Origin: Chromera velia
Taxonomy: Eukaryota > Sar > Chromeraceae
Direction of reading: 5' to 3'
NCBI GenBank assembly: GCA_018398765.1
Contig: JAHBMJ010001501.1
Coordinates: 1-30,005 of the forward strand
DNA: 30,005 nt
Below the pieces are notes generated by a model that was given only the letters and a program-made list of their open reading frames with translations, searched no databases and had not been told where the DNA came from. This document shows, piece by piece, positions 21,152 through 29,649 of the stretch. Both the position numbers and the translations under genes were made by a program. Within the stretch, counting starts at the first letter, position 1, and each line of letters starts with the position of its first letter.

Positions 21152-23614
21152 GACGGGAGACTTTTGACCAACGGACCTGAATTCCACAAAAGCATATTTC
21201 CTCTCACCAGCCACGAAGGTGGACACCTGACGGCAAGAATCAGGCGGACGAGAGAGAACGGCGCAACAACGCAGAGAGACACTGACAGAGTGAAGAGACG
21301 AAAAGAAAAAAGAGGCCCACAATCATGTTCGCAGAGACAGAGAGCGTAGGGGGGGGTAGCGACCGGGCCAACCATCGCATGAGGAGCATTCTCTTTCACC
21401 ACGCGCGAAGATTCACGAGCCATGACAGCCCGGCCAATCCGCCACAAAGACTTCTTCTCTTTCTTCTTTGATTGCTGTCCGGCTGAAGACGTTCCTCCTT
21501 CCCAAAAGACAAGAAAGAAGACAAAAAAAAAAGAGAAGTGGTAACATCACACATGCAGAGAGACCGCTGCTTGCCTGACACCCGCCCTCCCATCAACCGG
21601 ACTGACTGACTGACTGACTGACTGACCACGAAGTCTCCCTCTTGTGCGTTGGGAAGCAGCTGTCTGAGTGTCTGGTTGAAGAAGTTCCTTAACAGAAGGT
21701 CCGTCGTGTGGGGGGGAATCGCGCCCACGTACACTTTCCGCGCGTGCTTGCTGACGGGATCAGAAGGGGGTCCAGGGAGTGAGGTCGCAGATCCTCCTGC
21801 GCTCCCTCCTTGAGCCTGCAAAGGGGGGGGCAGTCAGACGGGCAGGCAGGCAGGCAGGCAGGCAGGCAGGCTACAACCACCCACCCACTGGTTGAAACGC
21901 TGATCTGAAAATGGGCCTCTTGAAATTTTCCGATCTGAAGTGACGATCCCTTTGTGTCTTTCACCATACGACTTTCTCATTGTCCATACAGGAAGAAAGG
22001 AAGGAAGGGAGGAAGGAAGGAAGGAAGGGAGGAAAGAAGGAAGAAATGAAAGGGCGAGAGAGAGGCATGCAGAACTGACTGACTGACCAGCAACTGGGCC
22101 TTTTGGATCGCAAGTGCCACGTCTGCGTTCAGTCCCCCTGTCTGCATCTGCACCCCTCCAAGGGCACCGGCCAGGACTCCGGCAGCGCCAGCAGGTGCAG
22201 CAGCCCCTCCCCCGAGCACCCCTGCGCCTGCGCCTGCCAAGAGTCCCTGGAGACCCCCCCCGCCCTGGAGTGCAGAGAGGAGCGCCGCGGTCTGTTGCGC
22301 CTGTTGAATTTGCTGGGCCTGCTGTAGCTGAAATGCTTGAGCTTGCTGCAGGGCAAGCAGGAGCTGTAGCTGCTGTTGCGGACTCTGAAGCTGCACCCCT
22401 GAGGCTCCAACAGCAGAAGGGATCACCCCGGAGGTCCCCACCAACTGAGATGCGGGAGTCTGAAGGAGTGGTGCTGCCTGTGCAGCTGCAGCTGGGGCAG
22501 TTGCTGCGGTGTGTCCCTGTCCCTGGAGGCTGATCCCTGGCATTTGTGAGAGGGCGGCTAGAACGTTCGCGGGAAGAGCAGCGGCAGTCGTCGTCTGCAG
22601 AGGAGGCTGAGCAGAGGCAGAAGCCACCCCCCCGATTCCGGCTGCAGCCGTGACTGGTGCCTGTGCAGTTGTTGTTGGGGATGTTTGGGGTCTGATGGCG
22701 TTGAGAGCTGACCCCATGGGACCCAGACCTGAGTTGAGAGAAGAGGAGGGGAGGAAGAGGAACGGAGAAAGAACATTTGAATACAAGAACCTTCCTTTCG
22801 CAGGAGCAAAAACCATCAAGAAGATCTGATTCATGAGGAGGAAGACGAGCAAGCGACAGTCTTGGGAGTAGATGTGGCCAGATGATGACAGGCAGATCTT
22901 TTCACACCGCGCTGGATGAAACAGCCGCGAACCTGAATTGAAGTCGTCAAGAAAGCACACAGAAGTCCGCAGAAGAAAGTCTCTCTGTTTCCTCTGTTTT
23001 GCGTTTGCACAATTTTTCGGACACAGAACTGAAGAAATATCACAAAATGTAACTGTCAGCTTCTGCATCCTCAGGACACATGGTTGTAAACTGTCAGGAC
23101 GTCCCTGTTTTGTTTGGCTTCATTGTGTTAATGGTTTTTCCCCCTTCGTTCGAGCTCCCCGAACGAATTGCTCGCTTGTTCCTTTCAACCTTCTTCTAAC
23201 CCAGTGACTTTATGCGATACTGAGTCACTGTTGAGATGACTGAGTGACTGACTTGCGGCAGCGGCGTCCAGCCTTGCTTTCTGGCTGCACAGACACGAGA
23301 CAAAGAGGAGAAAAGGGGAGACGGGGTATGGACCTGGCAGGGTCTTGGGGTTGCCTCACAAAACACACACATGAACAGGAAAAGGAGCAAGAGACAGATG
23401 CAATATGGATCCCTGCATTCCTGTTAGAGCAACTGACTGACGGTTGCACACCACCCCTCCACCATCTCCCTCTCGACACTCCCACTAACTCCCATGTACT
23501 GAAGTTTTTAAGAAATTGGAGGATGGGCAAGAATCAACAGAGAGATCACAAATAGAAGGGCACGGACCTTTCGGGACTCTGCCCCAAGCCTGCCACATCA
23601 TTCGAGCGTTTCAT
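13373..23614 (-). CDS. U2AF large subunit-like splicing factor (RRM1, RRM2, UHM)
   Basis: Expected to bind the intron polypyrimidine tract at 3' splice sites in the nucleus. Exons: 23614-23568, 23284-23253, 22728-22088, 21815-21627, 21226-21177, 20088-20040, 19669-19486, 19091-19000, 18738-18691, 17259-17107, 16476-16278, one unresolved, 15717-15666, 15187-15115, 14931-14800, 14446-14393, 13776-13373. About 800 residues. The start is [15 protein letters not shown]. Residues 28-240 are Ala/Gln/Gly-rich, with a Gln block near 139-173. RRM1 (about 266-350) has [17 protein letters not shown] and [12 protein letters not shown]2 (about 410-492) has [17 protein letters not shown] and [10 protein letters not shown] Gly/Ser linker follows, then a UHM-like third RRM ([20 protein letters not shown], then [15 protein letters not shown]). 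The last 133 residues are a Ser/Ala/Glu/Pro tail. No RS domain is visible at the N-terminus. The unresolved exon should carry the first UHM strand. Family identity is strong; individual borders are moderate. Confidence 0.88.
13789..13985. repeat. (AC)n and (ATAC)n tracts before last U2AF-like exon
   Basis: CA and CATA repeats on the plus strand, which are GT and GTAT on the sense strand. The GT tract runs through GCGTGCGTGCAG into the acceptor at 13777, so it occupies the usual polypyrimidine-tract position. Confidence 0.92.
15889..15985. repeat. (GAAA)n-rich tract
   Basis: Purine tract in the region between U2AF-like exons 16476-16278 and 15717-15666. On the sense strand it is a TTTC-rich pyrimidine tract ahead of an AG at about 15855, where the unresolved exon may begin. 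Confidence 0.8.
16635..16832. repeat. (CT)n/(GT)n/(GC)n compound repeat
   Basis: CT and CTGT units, then long GT runs interrupted twice by CTCCCTCT, ending in a GCGC run near 16816-16825. It is intronic in the U2AF-like gene (17106-16477). On the sense strand it is AC/AG-rich. Confidence 0.9.
17954..17984. repeat. (CA)n microsatellite
   Basis: CA dinucleotide run within the 1431-base intron 18690-17260 of the U2AF-like gene. The rest of that intron shows no supported exon. Confidence 0.88.
20091..20175. repeat. (CA)n tract before a U2AF-like exon
   Basis: On the sense strand this is an 80-base GT run that passes through GTGCGTGCAG straight into the acceptor of exon 20088-20040. There is almost no pyrimidine tract apart from the UG repeat. 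Confidence 0.92.
20907..21152. repeat. (GAAA)n/(GGAA)n tract
   Basis: About 245 bases of GAAA and GGAA units, pyrimidine-rich TTTC on the sense strand. It begins about 25 bases downstream of the donor of U2AF-like exon 21226-21177. Confidence 0.93.
21602..21626 (-). repeat. (GTCA)n repeat forming a donor site
   Basis: On the sense strand the intron after exon 21815-21627 starts with six to seven GTCA units. The first GTCAGT is the donor, and every later unit offers the same core sequence four bases downstream. Confidence 0.85.
21837..21870. repeat. (GGCA)n microsatellite
   Basis: GGCA tetranucleotide run (TGCC on the sense strand) upstream of U2AF-like exon 21815-21627. It is close enough to act as part of the acceptor region. 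Confidence 0.85.
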
Positions 23615-24637
23615 GTCCACAGACCCGTTCCCGAAGTTTATTTTTTCCGTTCCCCACTTGAGGACAATTGAGAAGAGTAAGGAACAGCTTTCTTCCCCTC
23701 AAGTATAGCCTCTCCAGGAAAGAATTGAGGCAGCCGGAAACAACTGATCAAATGGGAGATTACACTTGACAAGTACAGCTCCCTCCTGTAAGTATGCTTT
23801 TGCACAACCAACTATGCAAGAAATCAGCTCAAGCAAAATGATCGAGCCGTCTCGCGATGGGGCACAAGGCGATCACACGTACTGATCGATGCAGTAAACC
23901 AGCGAGCAACGTTGGAGGCTGTTCCCTGCTGCTGATCACTCGTGCAAATTTGCCAGACAAGAAGGTGTCAAGACTCAAGAAGCACCCATCAAGAAGCACG
24001 TCGGACGATCGCCTGGCAATATCTGGTAGTTGGGCGTTTTTTGATGTTTTTTGTGCTACAGCTGTAGGCGGCGCTCCGGGTGCATGGGGCACGCGCGGGG
24101 CCGCCGCGGCGCCCGGCCGGATCGCGCCCGGCGCCGCATGCAGTTTTATGAATCGATCGGGCCCGCGGCCCGCGGGCCAATTAATTAATCGCACGAAGGA
24201 CGCCGCGAGTTTTCCGGGGCCATGCATGCATGCTGACGCGGGGCGCAAAGAATTTGGCCGGCCTGGCTCATGCAAGCCGTTTTGCTCGGCAGGGTCGGCA
24301 TATCGCAGGTCGAGTCTTTTTGAAGAGACTGTGGTGTGTTGAGACCAGTGATCTGTATCTGATATGGCTTATTTTCCTCACCACAATTGCTGGATGAAGA
24401 GAATTGAGTGATGCGATAGAGTTAGAGAGGTTGAGGAAAGAAGCTTGCTGCCTGCGCTCTTCCGTTGTAACATTTTGATGTATTCTTTGACCGTTCACCT
24501 GCTGTCTCTTATCAGAGCCTCTGTTTGTTTTGCTCCTCCACTTCTCCTCTGCACAACAGAAAACGCTTCGTGACACTTGAGTTTTTGTTAGATTGCAATC
24601 GTTGATTGCACTTTCAGAGGGCAAGGGTTGAAGGGAA
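23615..24637. promoter_or_regulatory. Divergent promoter region with GC-rich core
   Basis: The 1023 bases separate the start codons of the U2AF-like gene (minus) and the Cys/His-repeat gene (plus). Both promoters and 5' UTRs should lie here. The middle, about 24062-24260, is strongly GC- and CpG-rich, with perfect palindromes such as GGCCCGCGGGCC, and abuts TTAATTAATTAAT and a CATGCATGCATGC run. Open frames on both strands through this core reflect its composition. I see no reliable TATA or initiator element. The promoter role is inferred from gene orientation. Confidence 0.5.
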
Positions 24638-26045
24638 ATGCTCTCATCTCCTTCCCCTTCTCTGGTGTCTCCGAATTCTTTGACAGAGGGAATAGAAGGA
24701 CAGTCGTCGGCTCCTACCGCTGTTTTTGGCTCTTCTACGTGTGTCAACTTCATCTCTACAGGAACGACGGCTTCTGCCGTACCAGAAATAAAGGAGGCTT
24801 TGGAAAATAGCGCAATGATTTCCCATCAGGAAGAAGAGATTAAGCAGGCTGACGGACAGCCAACCACAGAGCAAGGGACAGTACAGATGAACTCTACTGC
24901 CACAAACGCGGGTGTGGATCACCCGTTTGTTTCCCCCTCCACATCATCAGTCTCTGCTGAAGGAGGACAGAGGAGAACGAGAAGTTCGGCGGCGGGACGG
25001 AAAGGACGGGTCCAGCCGCCGGTAGGGAAAGATGGTGATCAGTCGAACCACTCCTTTGAATGGTGGGAGGAGGCAGAAGATCTCATGACTCTGGACATCA
25101 AGAAGAAGGAGAAAGAGAAGGAAAGAGAGAGAGAGAGAAGGGGGATGAAGCGAACGCAAGAGAAAGACAAATCGGATCCCCCGTCCACATCTCTTACAGC
25201 AGCAGACGGAGTCACGGGAGATCTGCTAGATGAAGCAAAGCCTCCCCAACAGAAGAAGAAACTTACCCCTCCGCCCCCACGAAAGAGGAAACCGACCAGT
25301 GCCTCTCCTGAAATGGTTCCTTCCTCTTCCTCTCCTCCATTCTCTTCAGAGCAGCAGGACCAGATCGAACACTCAATGGGGGTGCTGGAGCCTCCACCAC
25401 CAGCAGCAGTAGCAGCAGCAGCCGCAGAACTGGAGCCGTGTGAGGCAGGCAAGGACTTTAGGGAGAGACAAGCACACTCACCCGGACCAGCGAAACAGCG
25501 AAGAGTTTCTCCAGAGACTGAAGACAGGGCCCACTCACCCCCCTCCCCTCCTCCCCTCCCCCTGATGCCGTCGGAGTCAAACGGAATGTTCCCCCCCCCC
25601 CACTTTGGAATTCCCATTCTTCTTCCCTTCATTCCCGAGGAAGTCCAGCAGATGAGCGGACTGAATGCCGAGGGGGAAGGGGGAATCCAAGGCGAGGAAG
25701 CCGAGGGACAGGGAGAAGAGAAACACCTCAAGGGAGTCCGAAAATTCCAGGTGACTGCAACTGGCCAAGGTGAGTTTGCCTCCTCCTCTTTGGTATGCGT
25801 TTGTGTGTGCTTCTACGTCTTCTGAGAGCGAGAGCGAATCTCGATTGCCGTCGATGTGCGCTCAGAGGACAGTGAGAATGTATTGTTTTTCACGCGAATC
25901 TCGCTTGCCGTCGATGTGCGCTCAGAGGACAGTGAGAATGTATTGTTTTTCACGTGGGTGTGCGTGTTTGGTGGATGAGTTGCCGCGGATTTTCTTGATG
26001 AGCAGTGGCTCCTCTCTCTCTCTCTCCCTGTGTGTGTGTGTCTGT

Positions 26046-26081
<36 letters not shown>

Positions 26082-27076
26082 GAATGTGTCTCTCCGTCTT
26101 TTTTCCGTGCGCTCACTGCTCTCGGTTGTCTGTGCACGTGAGTGCTGTGTGCCTATATAGGCGCATGCATATGCCTGCATGTTGTATTGAATGAATGAAT
26201 GAATGAATGTAGACGGATTAGGAGCCTCCCTCCCTCGGACGGCCGGCTGGTTGGGCTGGACGTCGTCTTCATTGAGTGTGCTCTCTTTCGTGTTTGTTGT
26301 CTATTTCTGCATGTTGCCCTCTTGCATGCCTGTCGTTGGCTTACATAGCCTTCTCTCCTCCCCTCCCCTCCCCTCTCCGCATGCTTATGCATGCAGTTAT
26401 AGAGCGCCGGTTGGGCAAGATTATTTGCGACCACGGGAGGGAACGCACGAAGTGCAAGGAGTGCGGGGGGGGCTCCATCTGCCCGCACAACAAATTGAGG
26501 TACACGTGCAGACAGTGCGGAAAGGGTGCGAAGGGAATGTGCGAGCACAACCGACAGCGGCATTATTGCAGAGAGTGTGGAGGGAAGAGTATCTGCGAGC
26601 ACGGAAAGAGGCGATGTCGGTGCAAGGAGTGCGGGGGTCGTTCTATTTGCCAGCACGGCCGCGAGCGCACGAAGTGCAAAGCCTGCGGTGGAAGGTCAAT
26701 TTGCGCGCACGATCGCGAGAGAACAAAGTGTAAGGAGTGCGGTGGTGGGAGCATTTGTGTCCACAACAGACAGCGATATTCTTGCAAGGAGTGTGGGGGG
26801 AAGAGTATCTGCCCTCACAAGCGTCACAAGCACTCGTGCAGGGAGTGTGTGAAGACGGATGAAGCTCAGAGTCTCCCACCGCCCATGGGTGCTCACGGGG
26901 TTTCCTCCCCCCCACTCGCAGCAGAAGGAGACGCCGGGAAGGTCTGGAGCCCCGCTGCCGTTGCTCTGCAGCCCCCCCCCCCGGGGGAATATGCGGACAA
27001 CGGAATTTCTGGTGGGCAAACCGCCAGCTCGCCGCCTCTGTATGAGAGCCCAGCACAGGCCCCTGAAGGGTCGTGA
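24638..27076 (+). CDS. Putative nuclear protein with 18-residue Cys/His repeats
   Basis: Two exons, 24638-25769 and 26397-27076, joined in phase 1 (G|TT gives Val), 603 residues. The start ATG follows an in-frame TGA at 24629. Residues 1-377 are mostly disordered. They include a short SFEWWEEAEDLMTLDIKK segment, a highly charged Lys/Glu/Arg stretch at about 155-178, a likely nuclear localisation signal near 206-218 (KKKLTPPPPRKRK), and Pro-rich runs. Residues 397-528 are seven complete units of C-x2-C-x5-C-x-H, usually 18 residues long, typically CKECGGxSIC-x-H followed by a basic segment. A half unit (IICDHGRERTK) precedes them and CREC ends the array. The second complete unit is 20 residues long. 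The spacing suggests metal-binding fingers, probably for nucleic acid or protein contact, but no function is established by the sequence. Such CKECGG repeats are common in algae and oomycetes. The Pro/Ser-rich tail runs to 603. Confidence 0.82.
25835..25954. repeat. 60-bp tandem duplication in intron
   Basis: Two adjacent 60-bp units (25835-25894 and 25895-25954) differ by a single base (CTCGATTGCC versus CTCGCTTGCC). They lie in the only intron of the Cys/His-repeat gene, about 65 bases after the donor. The near identity implies a recent duplication. Confidence 0.95.
26010..26080. repeat. (CT)n-(GT)n compound microsatellite
   Basis: A CT run then GT/CTGT units within the intron of the Cys/His-repeat gene. 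Sense-strand order is pyrimidine then UG, as in the Amt introns. Confidence 0.88.
26453..26848 (+). repeat. 54-bp coding repeat array (Cys/His units)
   Basis: Seven in-frame units at 26453, 26507 (60 bp), 26567, 26621, 26675, 26729 and 26783, then a four-residue remnant CREC at 26837-26848. Codon choice varies between units, so the array is not a fresh DNA-level expansion. The protein motif has been conserved while the DNA has diverged. Confidence 0.9.
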
Positions 27077-27246
27077 AGCGCAAAGGAAGAAAGGAAAGAA
27101 GAGAGGAAAGATTGAGCAAGGAGGCAGACCGGGTAAGCAAGGAGGGAAGGGAGGGGCCTGGGTCCCCCCGTTGGTCCAGTCAGGCAGTTAGACAGACAGA
27201 TGGGGAGAGAGTGGGACAAACGTACGCTACTGATGCCTGCCCAGAT

Positions 27247-27429
27247 GCTCGCTGTACTCTTACTTACATCTACTGATGCATGCATGAATACTCGCTGTCC
27301 CTCTTACTTACATGTACTGATGCATGCATGAATACTCGCTGTCCCTCTTACTTACATGTACTGATGCATGCGTGAATACTCGCTGTCTCTCTTACTTACA
27401 TGTAGTGATGCATGCATGAATACTCGCTA
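27247..27429. repeat. 44-bp minisatellite downstream of Cys/His gene
   Basis: Three near-identical 44-bp units start at 27289, 27333 and 27377 with TACTCGCTGTCCCTCTTACT. A diverged 42-bp unit precedes them and a partial unit follows at 27421. Each unit contains GATGCATGCATGAA, and the array runs into an (ATGC)n run at about 27460-27480. There are no unique spacers between units. Confidence 0.94.
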
Positions 27430-27805
27430 CCAATTTACACGCTCCTGGTGCCTGCCCGATGCATGCATGCATGCATGCATGGATGTTCGCCGTGAACCCC
27501 TTCAGACTTTCCTTCCTTTCCCTGTCCATCAATGGTCGAGGCTTGCCCTTCAACCAAGATTCCTCCCAACCAAGATGGGGGGGGTTGGTGGGTGTCTGCA
27601 TGTCCGACCTCCTTCCCTCCCTTCATTTCACTTTGATTGTTTCGATTCTCTTCCGCTCCAGTTGTCTTCGTCTCCACTGTTTTTTTTTTTTTTTCTTCAC
27701 GGTTTTCTTCCTACACGAAGCTTTTTTGTACCCTTCTCCACTTGTTTGCTCTTTCGCCGCTTCCCTTTCGTTTCGTTTCGCTCGACTAGACCCAAACAAA
27801 AACAG

Positions 27806-27928
27806 CTGGGGGGCCTGCCTGCATGGGTAGATCAGCTCTCCAGCTCCCCCAGTCTTGATGACGTCCCCCTTTTCTACGACCCCCCCTTCCTGACCCTGGA
27901 GGGCTCAACTAACTCTGGCTGTTGGTAG
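27806..27928 (+). other. Possible 3'-terminal exon
   Basis: A 41-codon frame, stop included, follows a CAG preceded by a long pyrimidine-rich stretch (about 27665-27785). It reads LGGLPAWVDQLSSS and then an acidic-hydrophobic end including SLDDVPLFYDPPFL, closing at TAG 27926-27928. Composition is more protein-like than the surroundings. Phase 0 would allow joining to a GTGAAG donor right after the CREC codons at 26848, giving an alternative C-terminus for the Cys/His protein. This is speculative; it could also belong to an unseen gene or be chance. Confidence 0.22.
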
Positions 27929-28510
27929 GAAGGTAGACAGGCAGCGAGGCAGGCAGGCAGGCAGGCCGCCATGTGGGTGGATCCATGCTTTTTGCGTGTG
28001 ATTGATTTGATTGGTCAACTTTCGATCTCTCTCTGCTGCCTGCCTGCCTGCCTGCCTGCTCGCCCCGTGGCAAGCATGGGGGGGAGCTTCTGTTTGTTAA
28101 TTCTGGACCGAGCATGGGGAGTGTGAAAGAGGGTGTTGAGTGAAGTATCCGCTGGCTGGGGGTCTTCTGGGTGGGTGGGTGGGTGGGTGCATGCGAGCGA
28201 GGTGGCAGTCTTTAATTTCGATCTTTCGTTCCTTCGTCTCCTTCGATCACGCACGCTGTCGTCCCTTCTCCTCCCTCCCGTCTTCCCTTCTTCCTTCCCT
28301 CTGCCTGCCTCAGCGCTCTCTGTGTTCGCCGTGAGGGCGTCTTTCGGAGTCTCCTTTCCTTCCCTTTTTTTTTTCCTGTTTATTTCTGTTTGTGCTTCGT
28401 GAAGAATGGCGGTAGAGAGGGGGGAGGAGCAAGAGCATGTAGCGGAATCCCCTCACGAAAGGGAGGGCAAGGCTGAAAGAGCCTTTCAATGCAAAAAACC
28501 ACATTGATCG

Positions 28511-28918
28511 ATGCTCTCTCTCGAGGAGGAAGAACTTGGATTGCTGGCAGTACCCTTCTTCCGTTCGTTCATTGCGATGGAGACCTCAACAAGTCTACAT
28601 TCAGTTCTTTCTTTCGTGGACCTGGTAAGGTCATCCGGAAGGAAGGAAGGAAGGCAGGAAGGAAGGCAGGAAGGAAGGGAGGAAGCTGAAGGATCGATTT
28701 TTCGTTCATTCTTCGATCCATTTCGTCAGCAAGCAGAGCAACATTTGTCCCCACGCCTTCGCCCATTGCATTGTAGTCTGCATTTCACGACGATTTGTGT
28801 TTCTATGATTGAATCTGCCTCTCTTGTTTGTCCCTTCTGTCCATCTCCCCCTTCCTTTCTCTTCCCTTCGGTCCTCGCTTCGGTCTCCCCTGGCCCGGCC
28901 GGCATTCGGAACTTCTAG
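28511..28918 (+). CDS. Weak candidate small gene
   Basis: The ATG at 28511 follows an in-frame TGA at 28505. The first 38 codons (MLSLEEEELGLLAVPFF and on) end at a good GTAAGG donor (28625). A CAG at 28727-28729 would restart in the same frame, removing a 105-nt purine-repeat segment. The frame then runs to TAG at 28916-28918, giving about 100 residues spliced or 135 unspliced. No family similarity is recognised and the second half is pyrimidine-rich, so this may be chance. Confidence 0.2.
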   Translation: MLSLEEEELGLLAVPFFRSFIAMETSTSLHSVLSFVDLVRSSGRKEGRQEGRQEGREEAEGSIFRSFFDPFRQQAEQHLSPRLRPLHCSLHFTTICVSMIESASLVCPFCPSPPSFLFPSVLASVSPGPAGIRNF

Positions 28919-29649
28919 TGGTGTTCGATCGAGCGCCTGCATGACGCGTGCATCTGGGTGCATGTGCCCGGTTCGATCGTCCATTTCGTTATCTAGTTCG
29001 TTATTTATAGAGAGCGAGAGAACGGGGGGGCAGGAGGAGCGGTGGCAACAGACTGAAGGTCGTTGGGACGAAATGAAATCACGTATTTGGATACCACATT
29101 GAGCAATCGATCATTGTACAGAAAAAACGGTGATCTCAATTAAGTCGTTGACTGCATGTAGGTCGCTGATCGATCGATCAGTACCGTCCCGAATCCTAGC
29201 CTGGATCTAACATGCCAAATCCATGTCATTCCCAACCTCAGAGCTGCTAGAAAGGCACAAGCCCAGACTGCCCACTGGTTCCCTATAACCTATATTAATC
29301 AATGATAATGATAGATGCCAGCATACATGTTATTATGTTAATTCATTATTAAATTAGGAATGTGAAAAACTTTTCTAGAAACCTCTAAAACTATAGGTCG
29401 TCCACTTAGCTTGCAGCTGGCATAATTGAACAGACCCATGCATGTATACACCGCCCGGGAGTTCTAACTCCACCTAGGGTTTGGCATCAATCAATCAATC
29501 AATCAATCAATTAAATCTATCATATAGTAAATACACTAGCTAGTATATACTCCACTTATAGTTGTAGTGATAATAGAGAATTCGTGAATGAATTTTGAAT
29601 CAAATTTTTGAAAGGATCATCATCATCATAATACGCCATCACCATCGGC
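28919..29649. other. Intergenic, turning AT-rich from about 29100
   Basis: No coding signal. From about 29100 composition becomes AT-rich like 8341-9193 and 12440-13030. A (CAAT)n run lies near 29488-29510. An inverted match to the 8761-8790 tract lies at 29614-29646. Confidence 0.6.

Noticed and set aside
22831-23068. Possible extra U2AF-like exon after ATTCAG at about 22930
   Set aside because: Phases from exon 23614-23568 lead to a stop in that frame, whereas exon 23284-23253 fits both neighbours.
23829-24342. Overlapping long frames on both strands in the GC-rich region
   Set aside because: Both follow from high GC content, have Ala/Pro/Gly/Arg-rich low-information sequence, overlap each other, and sit where divergent promoters are expected.
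27247-27429. Regular direct repeats resembling a CRISPR array
   Set aside because: Units are adjacent with no unique spacers, and the setting is a eukaryotic intergenic region.
28970-28985. GGTTCGATCG resembling a tRNA T-arm box
   Set aside because: No matching acceptor stem, D-arm or anticodon arm could be found around it.
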